Assembly: GCF_947502995.1 (NCBI RefSeq)
Contig: NZ_CANNBW010000021.1
Location: 1-64,000 of the forward strand
Direction: 5' to 3'
Length of the DNA stretch: 64,000 nucleotides
From: an uncultured Tenacibaculum sp.
GTDB lineage: Bacteria > Bacteroidota > Bacteroidia > Flavobacteriales > Flavobacteriaceae
Shown here: piece by piece, positions 1 through 13,100 of the stretch
Numbering within the stretch: the stretch's first letter is position 1
Layout: each line of letters starts with the position of its first letter
Made by a program: the position numbers and the translations under genes
The notes under the pieces: model-generated
The model's input: the letters and a program-made list of their open reading frames with translations, nothing else
Databases searched by the model: none
What the model was told of the DNA's origin: nothing

Positions 1-2475
1 GCAAAACCAATCACAATTACAGCAGATGTAAAGAATAAGGAATATGGTTCAGCTGATCCATTATTGACATATCAAATCACTTCAGGAAGTTTAAATCCTG
101 GAGATGTTTTAACTGGAGGTTTAACCAGAGTCGCAGGCGAAAATGTTGGCGATTATGTAATAAATTCTACATTATCTCATCCGAATTACACAATCACTTA
201 TGTTTCTGATGATTTAACTATTTCAGCAAAACCAATCACAATTACAGCAGATGTAAAGAATAAGGAATATGGTTCAGCTGATCCATTATTGACATATCAA
301 ATTACTGCAGGAAGCTTAGAAACAGGAGATGTTTTATCAGGAGGTTTGACTAGAGTAGCGGGAGAAGCTGTTGGTGACTATGCAATCAACAGTACTTTAT
401 CTCATCCGAATTACACAATTACCTATGTTTCTGATGATTTAACTATTTCAGCAAAACCAATCACAATTACAGCAGATGCAAAGAATAAGGAATACGGCTC
501 GGCTGATCCGTTATTAACGTATCAAATTACTACAGGAAGTTTAGAAACAGGAGATGTTTTATCAGGAGGATTGACTAGAGTCGCAGGAGAAGCTGTTGGT
601 GACTATGCAATCAATAGTACATTATCACATCCGAATTACACAATCACTTATGTTTCTGATGATTTAACGATTTTAGCAAAACCAATTACAATTACAGCAG
701 ATGCAAAGAACAAAGAATACGGTTCAGCTGATCCATTATTAACGTATCAAATTACTACAGGAAGCTTAGAAGCGGGAGATGTTTTATCAGGAGGATTGAC
801 AAGAGTAGTTGGTGAAGCCGTTGGAGACTATGCAATCAATAGTACTTTATCTCATCCGAACTACACAATTACGTATGTTTCTGATGATTTAAGAATCACA
901 CCAAAATCAATTACAGTTACAGCGGATGCAAAATCAAAAGTTTATGGAGATATCGATCCAAGTTTGACGTATCAGATTACTTCAGGAAGTTTAAACCCTG
1001 GAGATGTTTTAGCAGGAAGTTTAACCAGAGTTGCAGGCGAAAATGTTGGCGATTATGCGATTAATTCAAGTTTATCAAATTCTAATTATACAATCACCTA
1101 TGTTTCTGATGATTTAACAATCACGCCAAAATCGATTATAGTTACTGCGGATGCAAAGTCAAAAGTTTATGGCGATGCTGATCCAAGTTTGACGTATCAA
1201 ATTACTTCAGGAAGTTTAAATTCGGGTGATGTTTTAACAGGAAGTTTAACCAGACTTGTAGGAGAAAATGTTGGAGATTATGCAATTAATTCAAGTTTAT
1301 CAAATTCTAATTACACAATTACTTATGTTTCTGATGATTTAACCATCATACCAAAATCAATCACAGTTACAGCAGATGCAAAAACCAAAGTTTATGGAAA
1401 TGCTGATCCAATATTGACGTATCAAATTACTTCAGGAAGTTTAAATCCTGGAGATGTTTTAACAGGAAGTTTAACCAGAATTGCAGGTGAAGATGTTGGC
1501 GATTATGCAATCAATTCAAGTTTATCAAATTCTAATTACACCATCACTTATGTTTCTGATGATTTAAGAATCACACCAAAATCAATTACAGTTACAGCGG
1601 ATGCAAAATCAAAAGTTTATGGAGATATCGATCCAAGTTTGACGTATCAGATTACTTCAGGAAGTTTAAATCCTGGAGATGTTTTAGCAGGAAGTTTAAC
1701 CAGAGTTGCAGGGGAAGATGTTGGCGATTATGTAATAAATTCTACATTATCTCATCCAAATTATACGATTACTTACATTTCTGATGATTTAACAATCACG
1801 CCAAAATCAATCACAGTTACAGCGGATTCAAAGTCAAAAGTCTATGGAGACATTGATCCAAGTTTGACGCATCAAATTACCTCAGGAAGTTTAATTTTAG
1901 GAGATGTTTTAACAGGAAGTTTAACCAGAGCGGCAGGCGAAAATGTTGGAGATTATGCAATCAATTCAAGTTTATCAAATTCTAATTATACAATCACTTA
2001 TGTTTCTGATGATTTAACAATTACGCCAAAATCAATTACAATTACAGCAGATGCAAAGTCAAAAGTTTATGGTGATGTCGATCCAAGTTTAACGTATCAA
2101 ATTACTTCAGGAAGTTTAAATCCAGGAGATGTTTTAGCAGGAAGTTTAACCAGAGTTGCAGGCGAAAATGTTGGAGATTATGTGATAAATTCAAGTTTAT
2201 CAAATTCTAATTATACGATCACTTATGTTTCTGATGATTTAACAATCACGCCAAAATCAATCACAGTTACAGCAGATGCAAAGTCAAAAGTTTATGGTGA
2301 TGTTGATCCAATATTAACGTATCAAATTACTTCAGGAAGTTTAAATCCAGGAGATGTTTTAAACGGTGATTTAGAAAGAGAATTAGGTGAAAATGTTGGA
2401 ATTTATGAAATCACACAAGGAGATTTAGATAATACGAATTATGATATCACATTCTTACCGAGTTCATTTGAAATT
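1..2475 (+). repeat. 11 tandem 225-bp MBG-domain repeats
   Basis: Units begin at 1, 226, 451, 676, 901, 1126, 1351, 1576, 1801, 2026 and 2251, always 225 bp apart with no indel. Units 1-4 start with the AKPITITAD type and carry KNKEYGSADPLL; units 5-11 start with PKSI and mostly carry SKVYGD. The last unit diverges in its second half. More units may lie upstream of the window. Confidence 0.93.
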
Positions 2476-2784
2476 ACAGCTGCAATTCCAGAAAACATAG
2501 AGTTTCCAAATGTGTTTACTCCAAATGGAGACGGAGTTAATGATGTATTTGAAATCAAAGATTTAGAAAAGAAATATCCAAATTTTGAAATTCAATTTTT
2601 TGACAGAAACGGCTCAAATCTTTATAAGTATAAACATAACGGAGATACTAGATCAACACCAATTTGGTGGGATGGAACGTATAAAGGAGAGAAACTTCCT
2701 ACAGGAACCTATTATTTCTCTTTAAACTACAATAACGGAGACAAAGAACCGAAAGCAACATGGGTCTTTTTAAACCGTGAATAA
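1..2784 (+). CDS. MBG-repeat surface protein with T9SS type B sorting domain (5' partial)
   Basis: The reading frame is open from the first base, so the start and signal peptide lie outside the window. The visible 927 codons are eleven tandem 75-residue MBG-like (YDG-type) beta-sandwich repeats, each carrying an LTYQI(T) strand, a GDVL(S/T/A/N)G turn and an NYTITY strand. A C-terminal domain of about 100 residues follows, with FPNVFTPNGDGVNDVF, FFDRNGSNLYKY and LPTGTYYFSLNY. These are hallmarks of the gliding-motility-associated type B C-terminal sorting domain (TIGR04131/CHU_C), so the protein is inferred to be exported by T9SS to the cell surface. The gene ends 19 bp before a PorP/SprF gene, the usual cargo-anchor arrangement. 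A role as adhesin is inferred; no ligand or enzymatic domain is visible. Confidence 0.9.
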   Translation, partial: AKPITITADVKNKEYGSADPLLTYQITSGSLNPGDVLTGGLTRVAGENVGDYVINSTLSHPNYTITYVSDDLTISAKPITITADVKNKEYGSADPLLTYQITAGSLETGDVLSGGLTRVAGEAVGDYAINSTLSHPNYTITYVSDDLTISAKPITITADAKNKEYGSADPLLTYQITTGSLETGDVLSGGLTRVAGEAVGDYAINSTLSHPNYTITYVSDDLTILAKPITITADAKNKEYGSADPLLTYQITTGSLEAGDVLSGGLTRVVGEAVGDYAINSTLSHPNYTITYVSDDLRITPKSITVTADAKSKVYGDIDPSLTYQITSGSLNPGDVLAGSLTRVAGENVGDYAINSSLSNSNYTITYVSDDLTITPKSIIVTADAKSKVYGDADPSLTYQITSGSLNSGDVLTGSLTRLVGENVGDYAINSSLSNSNYTITYVSDDLTIIPKSITVTADAKTKVYGNADPILTYQITSGSLNPGDVLTGSLTRIAGEDVGDYAINSSLSNSNYTITYVSDDLRITPKSITVTADAKSKVYGDIDPSLTYQITSGSLNPGDVLAGSLTRVAGEDVGDYVINSTLSHPNYTITYISDDLTITPKSITVTADSKSKVYGDIDPSLTHQITSGSLILGDVLTGSLTRAAGENVGDYAINSSLSNSNYTITYVSDDLTITPKSITITADAKSKVYGDVDPSLTYQITSGSLNPGDVLAGSLTRVAGENVGDYVINSSLSNSNYTITYVSDDLTITPKSITVTADAKSKVYGDVDPILTYQITSGSLNPGDVLNGDLERELGENVGIYEITQGDLDNTNYDITFLPSSFEITAAIPENIEFPNVFTPNGDGVNDVFEIKDLEKKYPNFEIQFFDRNGSNLYKYKHNGDTRSTPIWWDGTYKGEKLPTGTYYFSLNYNNGDKEPKATWVFLNRE

Positions 2785-2803
2785 ATAGCTAAAAAAGAAG
2801 ACG

Positions 2804-3760
2804 ATGAAGAACTTAAAAAGAGAAAATAACTTGATTAAATTTTATACAAGTAGTGTATTATTATTAAGCTTTCTTTTAGTGTCAAAACTAAGTGGGCAAC
2901 AATATCCTCAGTTTACTCAGTATACATACAATATGAATATTATAAATCCCGCTTATGCAGGAATTAAAAATTCTTTAAGTATAAATATAATGGGAAGAAC
3001 ACAATGGGTTGGAGTAGAAGGAGCACCAAGAACGGGAACTTTAGGTATTCACACACCTTTGGGAGTAAAAAGAGCGTTCGGATTAGGTTTTTCTGCAATT
3101 TATACTGAATTAGGTCCTTTAAAAGAAACTCATCTTTACGGAGATTTAGCCTACAAATTGGAAGTTTCTAATGATGGTTTTTTGTCTTTTGGTTTGAAAT
3201 TTGGAACATCAATTCAAAGTTTAAATCAATCGTTATTACGATTTAATTCTAATGAAAGTTTAAACACAGTTTTCAATAATAGAACAGAATTTAATTTAGG
3301 TTTTGGTTTGTTTTTTTCTCAAGAGAAATTCTTTATAAGTGCTTCTATTCCTAATATATTAAATACAAACTTTTTTGAAGTTGATTCTTCAATAGATAAT
3401 CCTAATCAAGTTTCAAGAAATAGTACTGTGTTTTTAGGCTCAGGTTATGTTTTTGAAATTAGCAATTCATTAAAACTGAAGCCAGCAATGATGTTACGAT
3501 ATTCTTCAACAGTACCAGTTGCATTAGATGTTTCAAATACTGCTTTTATTGATGAAATTTTTGAACTTGGAATATCATATCGAATTAAAGAGTCTGTCGC
3601 TTTAATAGCTGCTTTAAATTTGAATAAAAATTTAAGGATTGGATATTCATATGATTTTTCTATAGGAAACTCATTTAATAGCAATGGATCTCATGAAATT
3701 ATGTTTTTATATGATATCGATTTAATAGATAGAATTAGAAGAACTCCTAAGTATTATTAA
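2804..3760 (+). CDS. PorP/SprF family type IX secretion system membrane protein
   Basis: A 318-residue protein with an N-terminal signal segment ending near LSGQ, then the family signature QQYPQFTQYTYN and INPAYAG, with GRTQWVGVEGAP shortly after. The rest is alternating beta-strand sequence ending in YDIDLIDR, as expected for a PorP/SprF outer-membrane barrel. SprF-like proteins are needed for export or anchoring of type B cargo such as SprB in Flavobacterium johnsoniae. The gene lies 19 bp after an MBG-repeat type B cargo gene and is probably co-transcribed with it. Assignment to that cargo rests on position. A paralogue follows the next giant gene. Confidence 0.93.
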   Translation: MKNLKRENNLIKFYTSSVLLLSFLLVSKLSGQQYPQFTQYTYNMNIINPAYAGIKNSLSINIMGRTQWVGVEGAPRTGTLGIHTPLGVKRAFGLGFSAIYTELGPLKETHLYGDLAYKLEVSNDGFLSFGLKFGTSIQSLNQSLLRFNSNESLNTVFNNRTEFNLGFGLFFSQEKFFISASIPNILNTNFFEVDSSIDNPNQVSRNSTVFLGSGYVFEISNSLKLKPAMMLRYSSTVPVALDVSNTAFIDEIFELGISYRIKESVALIAALNLNKNLRIGYSYDFSIGNSFNSNGSHEIMFLYDIDLIDRIRRTPKYY

Positions 3761-4127
3761 AGCACTTAAGATTCCAATGAACCTTTTAGGTTAAAATAAA
3801 AGTAACAAGAGTATTAAAAGAGTTAAATAGTAATGTTTAACTCTTAACTTGTTGTTATGTAGATGATTTTGTTTTTATGTGTTAAAAATATTAACTATTT
3901 TTAACATAAATGTGACTTTGCCTCAATTTATAGTGTCAAAATCTTAACATAAGTTAAGATTAGAGGTCATGGTTAGGAACAAATTTAATACCCCCCGAAA
4001 ATCTATGTTTGACTACCAAAAGTTAAACACATCGTATTGTGGATTAACGTTAGATTCTGTATCTGAGTCTAACGAGACTTCTTATCTACAAAATCAACCT
4101 ATTAATATCAATTATAAAAACTTTGTT
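3761..4127 (+). promoter_or_regulatory. Leader region of the giant adhesin gene with three TTAAC/GTTAA inverted repeats
   Basis: Three perfect inverted repeats lie between the PorP/SprF stop and the giant gene. The first, 3818-3845, has 10-bp arms (AAGAGTTAAA/TTTAACTCTT) and an 8-nt loop. The second, 3881-3905, has 10-bp arms (GTTAAAAATA/TATTTTTAAC) and a 5-nt loop. The third, 3940-3961, has 9-bp arms (AATCTTAAC/GTTAAGATT) and an ATAA loop. All contain GTTAA/TTAAC. Near-matches to the TAnnTTTG motif are at 3864-3871 (TGATTTTG) and 3913-3920 (TGACTTTG). The first hairpin could end the upstream transcript but lacks a strong T-run. Function is inferred. Confidence 0.45.
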
Positions 4128-7100
4128 ATGCTAAAAATAGTTTTTCAACTATTAAACAAGAATACATTATTAAGCATAATGTTTTTCATTTTTTTATCTT
4201 CATTTCATATTGGATACTCTCAGTTAGATAGTCAACATTATCTACCTCCATTAAAACAAACTTCAGGAACAAATAATAATGCAAATCATAATAGTAGTGC
4301 AGCTATTCAACAACAATCTATTTATTTATCTACTCCTGAAACTACAGGTTTTGTAGTTAATGTATATAGAGGAACTTCTGCTACGCCTTGGTTAACAATA
4401 CCTAGTTTATCAAAAGGCTCTCCATTTGTAATAGATAATGTAAATGATTCTGCTGGAGCTTTTGTAGATCAGGTTTTAGCAAATAGTAATAACAATATTA
4501 CATTAGTAAATAATGGAAATACAGGAGTTGTATTAACAACTGCGGGTTTACGATTTGAAGCTCCTGGAGGTGAAAAGTTTTATGTAAATTATAGAGGACG
4601 ATCGAGTGCTCAAGCAGGTTCTTTAACTTGTAAAGGAAGTAAAGCTTTGGGTAAAGAGTTTAGATGGGGAGGAATTGCGAATAGACATAGTAATGCTAAC
4701 AGCAGTACTAGTTTAGGTATTATGGCAACTGCGCCTAATACAACGGTAACTATTTCTGGTTTTAATCCAGATTGTGCTTTTAGAAGTGGAACAGATCCAG
4801 ATGGAATTACGAGTGATGTAATTGTGATTCCAAATATGCAGCCTGGAGAAACTTATGTTTTAGAAGCAGTAAGAAACCAAGGAGGAGTTAATGCAACAAT
4901 AAACGCTGCTAATGTAGATGGATGGTTAGGAGCAAAAATAGAATCAACGGAACCTATTGCTATTGCTAATGGAGGGTTAAATTTTGGTATCAGCTCTACT
5001 TCACAAGCTAGAGATGTTGGTATAGATCAGCCAGTACCTATAAATGTTATAGGTAGAGAATATGTATTTATAAGAGGGGCAGGAGATGGAAATGATGGAA
5101 CTGAATTTCCAGTTATTGTAGCCACTCAGGATGATACCGATGTTTTTGTAGGAAATACTTTAATTGGTAATATTGATGATGGAGAATATTTAGAAATTCC
5201 AGGTTCAAACTATTCAGGAAATACTCCAGGTTCTAATATGTATGTTAGAACCAGTAAAGATGCATATGCTTTTCAATGTTTAGCTGGACAAACAAATAGA
5301 ATTCAAACAGTTGGTATGAACTTTATAGCACCTGTAAATTGTTTGTTACCTAATTCTTTGGAAGAGATTCCTCAAATTCAAGATATTGCAAATACGAATT
5401 CAAATATTTCAGCACTTACAATAGTTGCTTCAACTTTAATTAACGATGCGGATATACAAATTTTTCAAAATAATGTTCAAATAACTACTCCTACACCTAC
5501 ATTGGTTAACGATGGAACAGGATCGCCACAATGGAAAACATTTTATGTACCTGGATTATCAGGAGAAATTTCGGTAATAACACCAGGACCAATTGCAGTA
5601 GGAACTTTTATGGCTTTAGGATCAAATGCAGGTTTGGCTGGATATTTCTCAGGGTTTGATACAGTTCCAGTTGTAGAAGTAGAGATTACTGGAGGAGGTT
5701 GTCACCCAGGATCTAATTTACAAGAGGTTACAGGAGGTTTTGCAAATTATGCATGGTATAAAGGTTTTGATGAAATATCAGGAACATTATTAGCTAGTGG
5801 ACCAACATTACAAACTTATGATCCTACTTTAAATGGAGTAGGTAATTATTTTGTTAGAGTAACAGATTTTGGAGGATGTGAATATAACTCTGCGGTAGTT
5901 ACTTTTTTTAGTTGTGATCCTGAATTACAAGTTACAAAAGTTGATGATGTTGATCCTATTGATGCAGGAAGTAATGTTACATTTACTATTACTGCAGAAA
6001 GTTTTTCTGTAGATCCGATAACTAATGTGGTAATAGAGGATGTTCTACCTGCAGAATTAGAGTTTGTGAGTGCAAATCCAGAACCAGGAACAACTTTTTC
6101 TAGTACAGGTCCATTGACTTGGAATATTGGTGGTATGGATCCCGGAGATAAATTCGAACTAGAAATTGTAGCTAGAGCTAGAGATGATGCTTCTGGAACT
6201 GTAACGAATACAATAACTTATAATTATACAGAAATAGCAGGTGAAGTAAATAATTTACCTGATGATTTAAGTGAGTCTGTAACTATTAATCCTTGTAATA
6301 CTGCAAGTGCTCCTTCAAGTACTCCTGTACTTTGTGTAAATACACCATTAACTAACATTACACATAATACAACAATAGCAACAGGTATAGGTACTCCAAT
6401 AGGGTTACCAACAGGTGTAACTGCAAATTGGAGTGGAAATGTAATTACAATAAGCGGTACACCAACAAGTTCTGGAGTTTTTAATTATGATATTCCATTA
6501 ACAGGAGGGTGTAATACAGTTAGTGCTACAGGAACAATTACTGTTAATGCACTTCCTATTGCCAATGCTATTACAGGGCCAACGGAAGTTTGTGTTAATA
6601 GTACTGTAGATTTAACAGAAGGGACAACAGGAACAATTACATGGAACTCCTCTGATACAGGAGTAGCAACAGTTAATGCGAGTGGTATAGTAACTGGATT
6701 AGCAGCTGGAACAACAGATATAACATATACGGTAACGGATGCAAATGGATGTACTTCTTTACCATCAGCAGCGTATTCAATAACTGTAAATCCATTACCT
6801 GTTTTATCAACATTAACTTCTAATTCGCCAGTTTGTGAAGGTGAAAATGCTGAATTTACAATTACTGGTACAGCAAATGCAGAGGTTACTTATAATATTA
6901 ATGGAAATTCAAATCAAACTTTATTATTGAATGGAAGTGGAAGTGCTACACTAACTGAAACATCAGTGACAAGCGATGTTACAATTAATTTAGTTTCAAT
7001 AGAAAATTCTACAACAAACTGTGTTGTAAATTTGACTAATACAACTACAGTAACGGTAAATCCAAGTCCAACTCTGGCAAGTGTAAGTGATATTATTGTT

Positions 7101-10100
7101 TGTGATGATATGTCGGGAACACAATCATTGAATGCTAATGATGCAATTACATTAAATCCAAATACAAATGTTGTTTGGTATGACGCAGCTATAGGAGGAA
7201 ATATAGTAGCTTCACCAATTGTAAATACAACAAGTCCAAGTACAGATCCACCTACATCATTTTTTGCTGAAATAACAGATACTTCTACATCGTGTGTAAA
7301 TTCTGTAAGAGAAGAGGTGAAGTTACAAATTGTAGCACCACCGTTTCCAGATTTAGTAGAATCAGCTTGTTCCAATGAGACGTTAAATATTGGGCTTTCT
7401 TTTGCAACTACTTATACTGTTAGTTCAGATGATTCAATTAATGTTCCTCCTGGAGCAGATAGAACTACTTCAACGGTAGGAAATATAACTGATACTTATG
7501 TTAATACTACAGGAGTCTCTGTTAACATTACTTACGCAGTAACTATTGCAGACGGATCTGCATGTAATGGAGAAACATTTAATATTGTAGTTACGATTAA
7601 TCCAGAACCAACAAATACTATAGCGCCTACCGATACAGTTTGTAGTGGCATAACTTTAAATCACGATTTATCAAGTGATGTAAATATATCAGGAAGTAGT
7701 TTTACTTGGACAGCAACTGATAATCCAAATGTGATTGGTGAAACAGTATCTGGTGGTTCAGGAAATATTATTAATGATACTTTAGTGAATATTTCCGGTA
7801 GTACTCAAACTGTAACCTATACAATAATACCAACTAGCAGTTCAAGTTGTCAAGGTGCATCTTTTACATATACAGTAACTTTAAAACCAGAAATTTCAAT
7901 TATAAGTCAACCTTTAGCAAGTCAAACAATTTGTGTTGGTGCAACTCCAACCGATTTATCAGTAACTGTTACAGGTGGTATAGATGGATTAACTTATCAG
8001 TGGCAAAGTTCAACTACAAGTGGAGGAACCTTTGCAGATATTTCTGGAGCTAACAGTTCCATATATACACCAGTTACAACTAGTTCAGGAACTACTTATT
8101 ATAGAGTAATAATAGGTGATGCTAGTGGAATTTGTACTGATCTGACCTCAAATGAATCAGAAGTAATCACCAATGCAGATCCAACAATTACAAGTCAACC
8201 TTTAGCAAGTCAAACACTTTGTGTTGGCGCAACACCGACAGACTTATCAGTCACAGCAACTGGCGGAGTAAATGGATTAACATATCAATGGCAGAGTTCA
8301 GCTATAAGCGGAGGAACTTTTACAGATATTTCCGGAGCCAACAGTTCAACTTACACACCAGTTACAACTAGTTCAGGAACGACATATTATAGAGTTATAA
8401 TTAGTGATACAGGCTCAGGATGTAATTCAGTAACCTCAAATGAGTCAGAAGTAATCATCAATGCAGATCCAACCATTACAAGTCAACCTTTAGGGAGTCA
8501 AATACTTTGTGTTGGAGCAACACCGACAGATTTATCAGTCACAGCAAATGGAGGAGTTGATGGATTAACGTATCAATGGCAAAGTTCAGCTATAAGCGGA
8601 GGAACTTTTACAGATATTTCAGGAGCCAATAGTTCAAGCTATACACCAGTTACAACTAGTTCAGGAACTATTTATTATAGAGTTGTAATTAGTGATACAG
8701 GATCAGGATGTAATTCAGTAACCTCAAATGAGTCAGAAGTAATCATCAATGCAGATCCAACCATTGCAAGTCAACCTTTAGCGAGTCAAATACTTTGTGT
8801 TGGAGCAACACCGACAGATTTATCAGTCACAGCAAATGGAGGAGTTGATGGATTAACGTATCAATGGCAAATTTCAGCTATAAGCGGAGGAACTTTTACA
8901 GATATTTCAGGAGCCAATAGTTCAAGCTATACACCAGTTACAACTAGTTCAGGAACTATTTATTATAGAGTTGTAATTAGTGATACAGGATCAGGATGTA
9001 ATTCAGTAACTTCAAATGAGTCAGAAGTAATCATTAATGTAGATCCAACAATTACAAGTCAACCTTTAGCGAGTCAAACACTTTGTGTTGGTGCAACACC
9101 GACAGATTTATCAGTCACAGCAACTGGCGGAGTAAATGGATTAACATATCAATGGCAGAGTTCAGCTACAAGTGGAGGAACCTTTGCTGATATTTCCGGA
9201 GCGAACAGTTCAACATATACACCAGTTACTACTAGTTCAGGAACGACCTATTATAGAGTTGTAATTAGTGACACAGGATCAGGATGTAATTCAGTAACTT
9301 CAAATGAGTCAGAAGTAATCATTAATGTAGATCCAACAATTACAAGTCAACCTTTAGCGAGTCAAACAATTTGTGTTGGTGCAACACCAACAGATTTATC
9401 AGTCACAGCAAATGGCGGAGTAGACGGATTAACATATCAATGGCAAAGTTCAGCTACCAGTGGAGGAACCTTTGCTGATATTTCCGGAGCGAACAGTTCA
9501 ACATATACACCAGTTACTACTAGTTCAGGAACGACCTATTATAGAGTTGTAATTAGTGACACAGGATCAGGATGTAATTCAGTAACTTCAAATGAGTCAG
9601 AAGTAATCATCAATGCAGATCCAACAATTACAAGTCAACCTTTAGCAAGTCAAACACTTTGTGTTGGAGCTACACCGTCAGATTTATCAGTCACAGCAAG
9701 TGGCGGAGTAGATGGATTAACTTATCAATGGCAAAGTTCAGCTACCAGTGGAGGAACTTTTACAGATATTTCCGGAGCGAACAGTTCAACATATACACCA
9801 GTAACTAGCAGTTCAGGAACGACCTATTACAGAGTTGTAATTAACGATACAGGATCAGGATGTAACTCAGCAACCTCAAATGAGTCAGAAGTAATCATCA
9901 ATGCAGATCCAACCATTACAAGTCAACCTTTAGTGAGTCAAACAATTTGTGTTGGCGCCACACCGACAGATTTATCAGTCACAGCAAATGGAGGAGTAGA
10001 TGGATTAACGTATCAATGGCAGAGTTCAGCTACCAGCGGAGGAACTTTTATAGATATTTCCGGAGCGAACAGTTCAAGTTATACACCAGTTACAACTAGT

Positions 10101-13100
10101 TCAGGAACTACCTATTATAGAGTTGTAATTAGCGATACAGGATCAGGATGTAACTCAGTAACTTCAAATGAGTCGGAAGTTGTTATTAATGTAGATCCAA
10201 CAATTACAAGTCAACCTTTAGCGAGTCAAACACTTTGTGTTGGTGCAGCACTGACAGATTTATCAGTAACAGCGAGTGGCGGAGTAAATGGATTAACGTA
10301 TCAATGGCAGAGTTCAGCTAGCAGTGGAGGAACTTTTACAGATATTTCAGGAGCGAACAGTTCAACATATACACCAGTAACTAGCAGTTCAGGAACGACC
10401 TATTACAGAGTTGTAATTAACGATACAGGATCAGGATGTAACTCAGCAACCTCAAATGAGTCAGAAGTAATCATCAATGCAGATCCAACAATTACAAGTC
10501 AACCTTTAGCAAGTCAAACACTTTGTGTTGGAGCAACACCGACAGATTTATCAGTCACAGCAAATGGAGGAGTAGATGGATTAACGTATCAATGGCAGAG
10601 TTCAGCTACCAGCGGAGGAACTTTTACAGATATTTCCGGAGCGAACAGTTCGACATATACACCAGTTACAACCAGTTCAGGAACTACGTATTATAGAGTT
10701 GTAATTAGTGATACAGGATCAGGATGTAATTCAGTAACTTCAAATGAATCAGAAGTAATCATCAATGCAGATCCAACCATTACAAGTCAACCTTTAGCAA
10801 GTCAAACAATTTGTGTTGGAGCTACACCGACAGATTTATCAGTAACAGCGAGTGGCGGAGTAAATGGATTAATATATCAATGGCAGAGTTCAGCTACCAG
10901 CGGAGGAACTTTTATAGATATTTCCGGAGCGAACAGTTCAACATATACACCAGTTACAACTAGTTCAGGAACGACGTATTATAGAGTTATACTTAGTGAT
11001 ACAGGATCAGGATGTAATTCAGTAACCTCAAATGAGTCGGAAGTAATCATCAATGCAGATCCAACAATTACAAGTCAACCTTTAACGAGTCAAACACTTT
11101 GTGTTGGAGCTACACCGACAGATTTATCAGTCACAGCAAATGGTGGAGTTGATGGATTAACTTATCAATGGCAAAGTTCAGCTACCAGTGGAGGAACCTT
11201 TGCTGATATTTCCGGAGCGAACAGTTCAAGTTATACACCAGTTACAACTAGTTCAGGAACGACGTATTATAGAGTTGTAATTAGTGATACAGGATCAGGA
11301 TGTAACTCAGTAACCTCAAATGAGTCGGAAGTAATCATCAATGCAGATCCAACAATTACAAGTCAACCTTTAACGATTCAAACACTTTGTGTTGGTGCTA
11401 CACCGACAGATTTATCAGTCACAGCAAATGGCGGAGTTAATGGATTAGCGTATCAATGGCAGAGTTCAGCTACCAGCGGAGGAACTTTTGCTGATATTTC
11501 CGGAGCGAACAGTTCGACATATACACCAGTTACAACAGCTTCAGGTACTACCTATTATAGAGTTGTGATTAGTGATACAGGATCAGGATGTAACTCAGTA
11601 ACCTCAAATGAGTCGGAAGTAATCATCAATGCAGATCCAACAATTACAAGTCAACCTTTAACGAGTCAAACACTTTGTGTTGGCGCAACACCGACAGATG
11701 TATCAATCACAGCAAGTGGCGGAGTAAATGGATTAACGTATCAATGGCAGAGTTCAGCTACCAGCGGAGGAACTTTTGCTGATATTTCAGGAGCGAACAG
11801 TTCAACATATACACCAGTTACGACAGCTTCAGGTACTACCTATTATAGAGTGATTATAAGCGATACAGGATCAGGATGTAATTCAGTAACTTCAAATGAA
11901 TCAGAAGTAATCATCAATGCAGATCCAACCATTACAAGTCAACCTTTAGTAAGTCAAACAATTTGTGTTGGCGCAACACCGACAGATTTATCAATCATAG
12001 CAAGTGGCGGAGTAGATGGATTAACGTATCAATGGCAAAGTTCAGCTACCAGTGGAGGAACTTTTGCTGATATTTCTGGAGCGAACAGTTCAACATATAC
12101 ACCAGTAACTAGCAGTTCAGGAACGACCTATTATAGAGTTGTAATTAGTGACACAGGATCAGGATGTAACTCAGTAACATCAAATGAGTCGGAAGTTGTT
12201 ATTAATGTAGATCCAACAATTACAAGTCAACCTTTATCAAGTCAAACACTTTGTGTTGGCGCAACACCGACAGATTTATCAGTCACAGCAAATGGCGGAG
12301 TTGATGGATTAACGTATCAATGGCAAAGTTCAGCTACCAGTGGAGGAACTTTTGCTGATATTTCCGGAGCGAACAGTTCAACATATACACCAGTAACTAG
12401 CAGTTCAGGAACGACCTATTACAGAGTTGTAATTAACGATACAGGATCAGGATGTAACTCAGCAACCTCAAATGAATCAGAAGTAATCATCAAAGCAGAT
12501 CCAACCATTACAAGTCAACCTTTATCAAGTCAAACACTTTGTGTTGGCGCAACACCGACAGATTTATCAATCACAGCAACTGGCGGAGTAGATGGATTAA
12601 CATATCAATGGCAGAGTTCAGCTACAAGTGGAGGAACTTTTACAGATATTTCCGGAGCGAACAGTTCAAGTTATACACCAGTTACAACTAGTTCAGGAAC
12701 TACCTATTATAGAGTTGTAATTAGTGACACAGGATCAGGATGTAACTCAGTAACCTCAAATGAGTCGGAAGTAATCATCAATGCAGATCCAACAATTACA
12801 AGTCAACCTTTAGCAAGTCAAACACTTTGTGTTGGAGCTACACCGACAGATTTATCAGTCACAGCAAATGGCGGAGTAGATGGATTAACATATCAATGGC
12901 AGAGTTCAGCTACAAGTGGAGGAACTTTTACAGATATTTCCGGAGCGAACAGTTCGACATATACACCAGTTACTACTAGTTCAGGAACGACCTATTATAG
13001 AGTTGTAATTAGTGATACAGGCTCAGGATGTAATTCCGTAACTTCAAATGAGTCAGAAGTAATTATCAATGCAGATCCAACAATTACAAGTCAACCTTTA

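Noticed and set aside
6914-7375. Antisense open frames within the giant gene (also 15542-15769, 18857-19072, 21023-21424)
   Set aside because: They lie opposite low-complexity repeat codons, show no protein-like features and lack start context.
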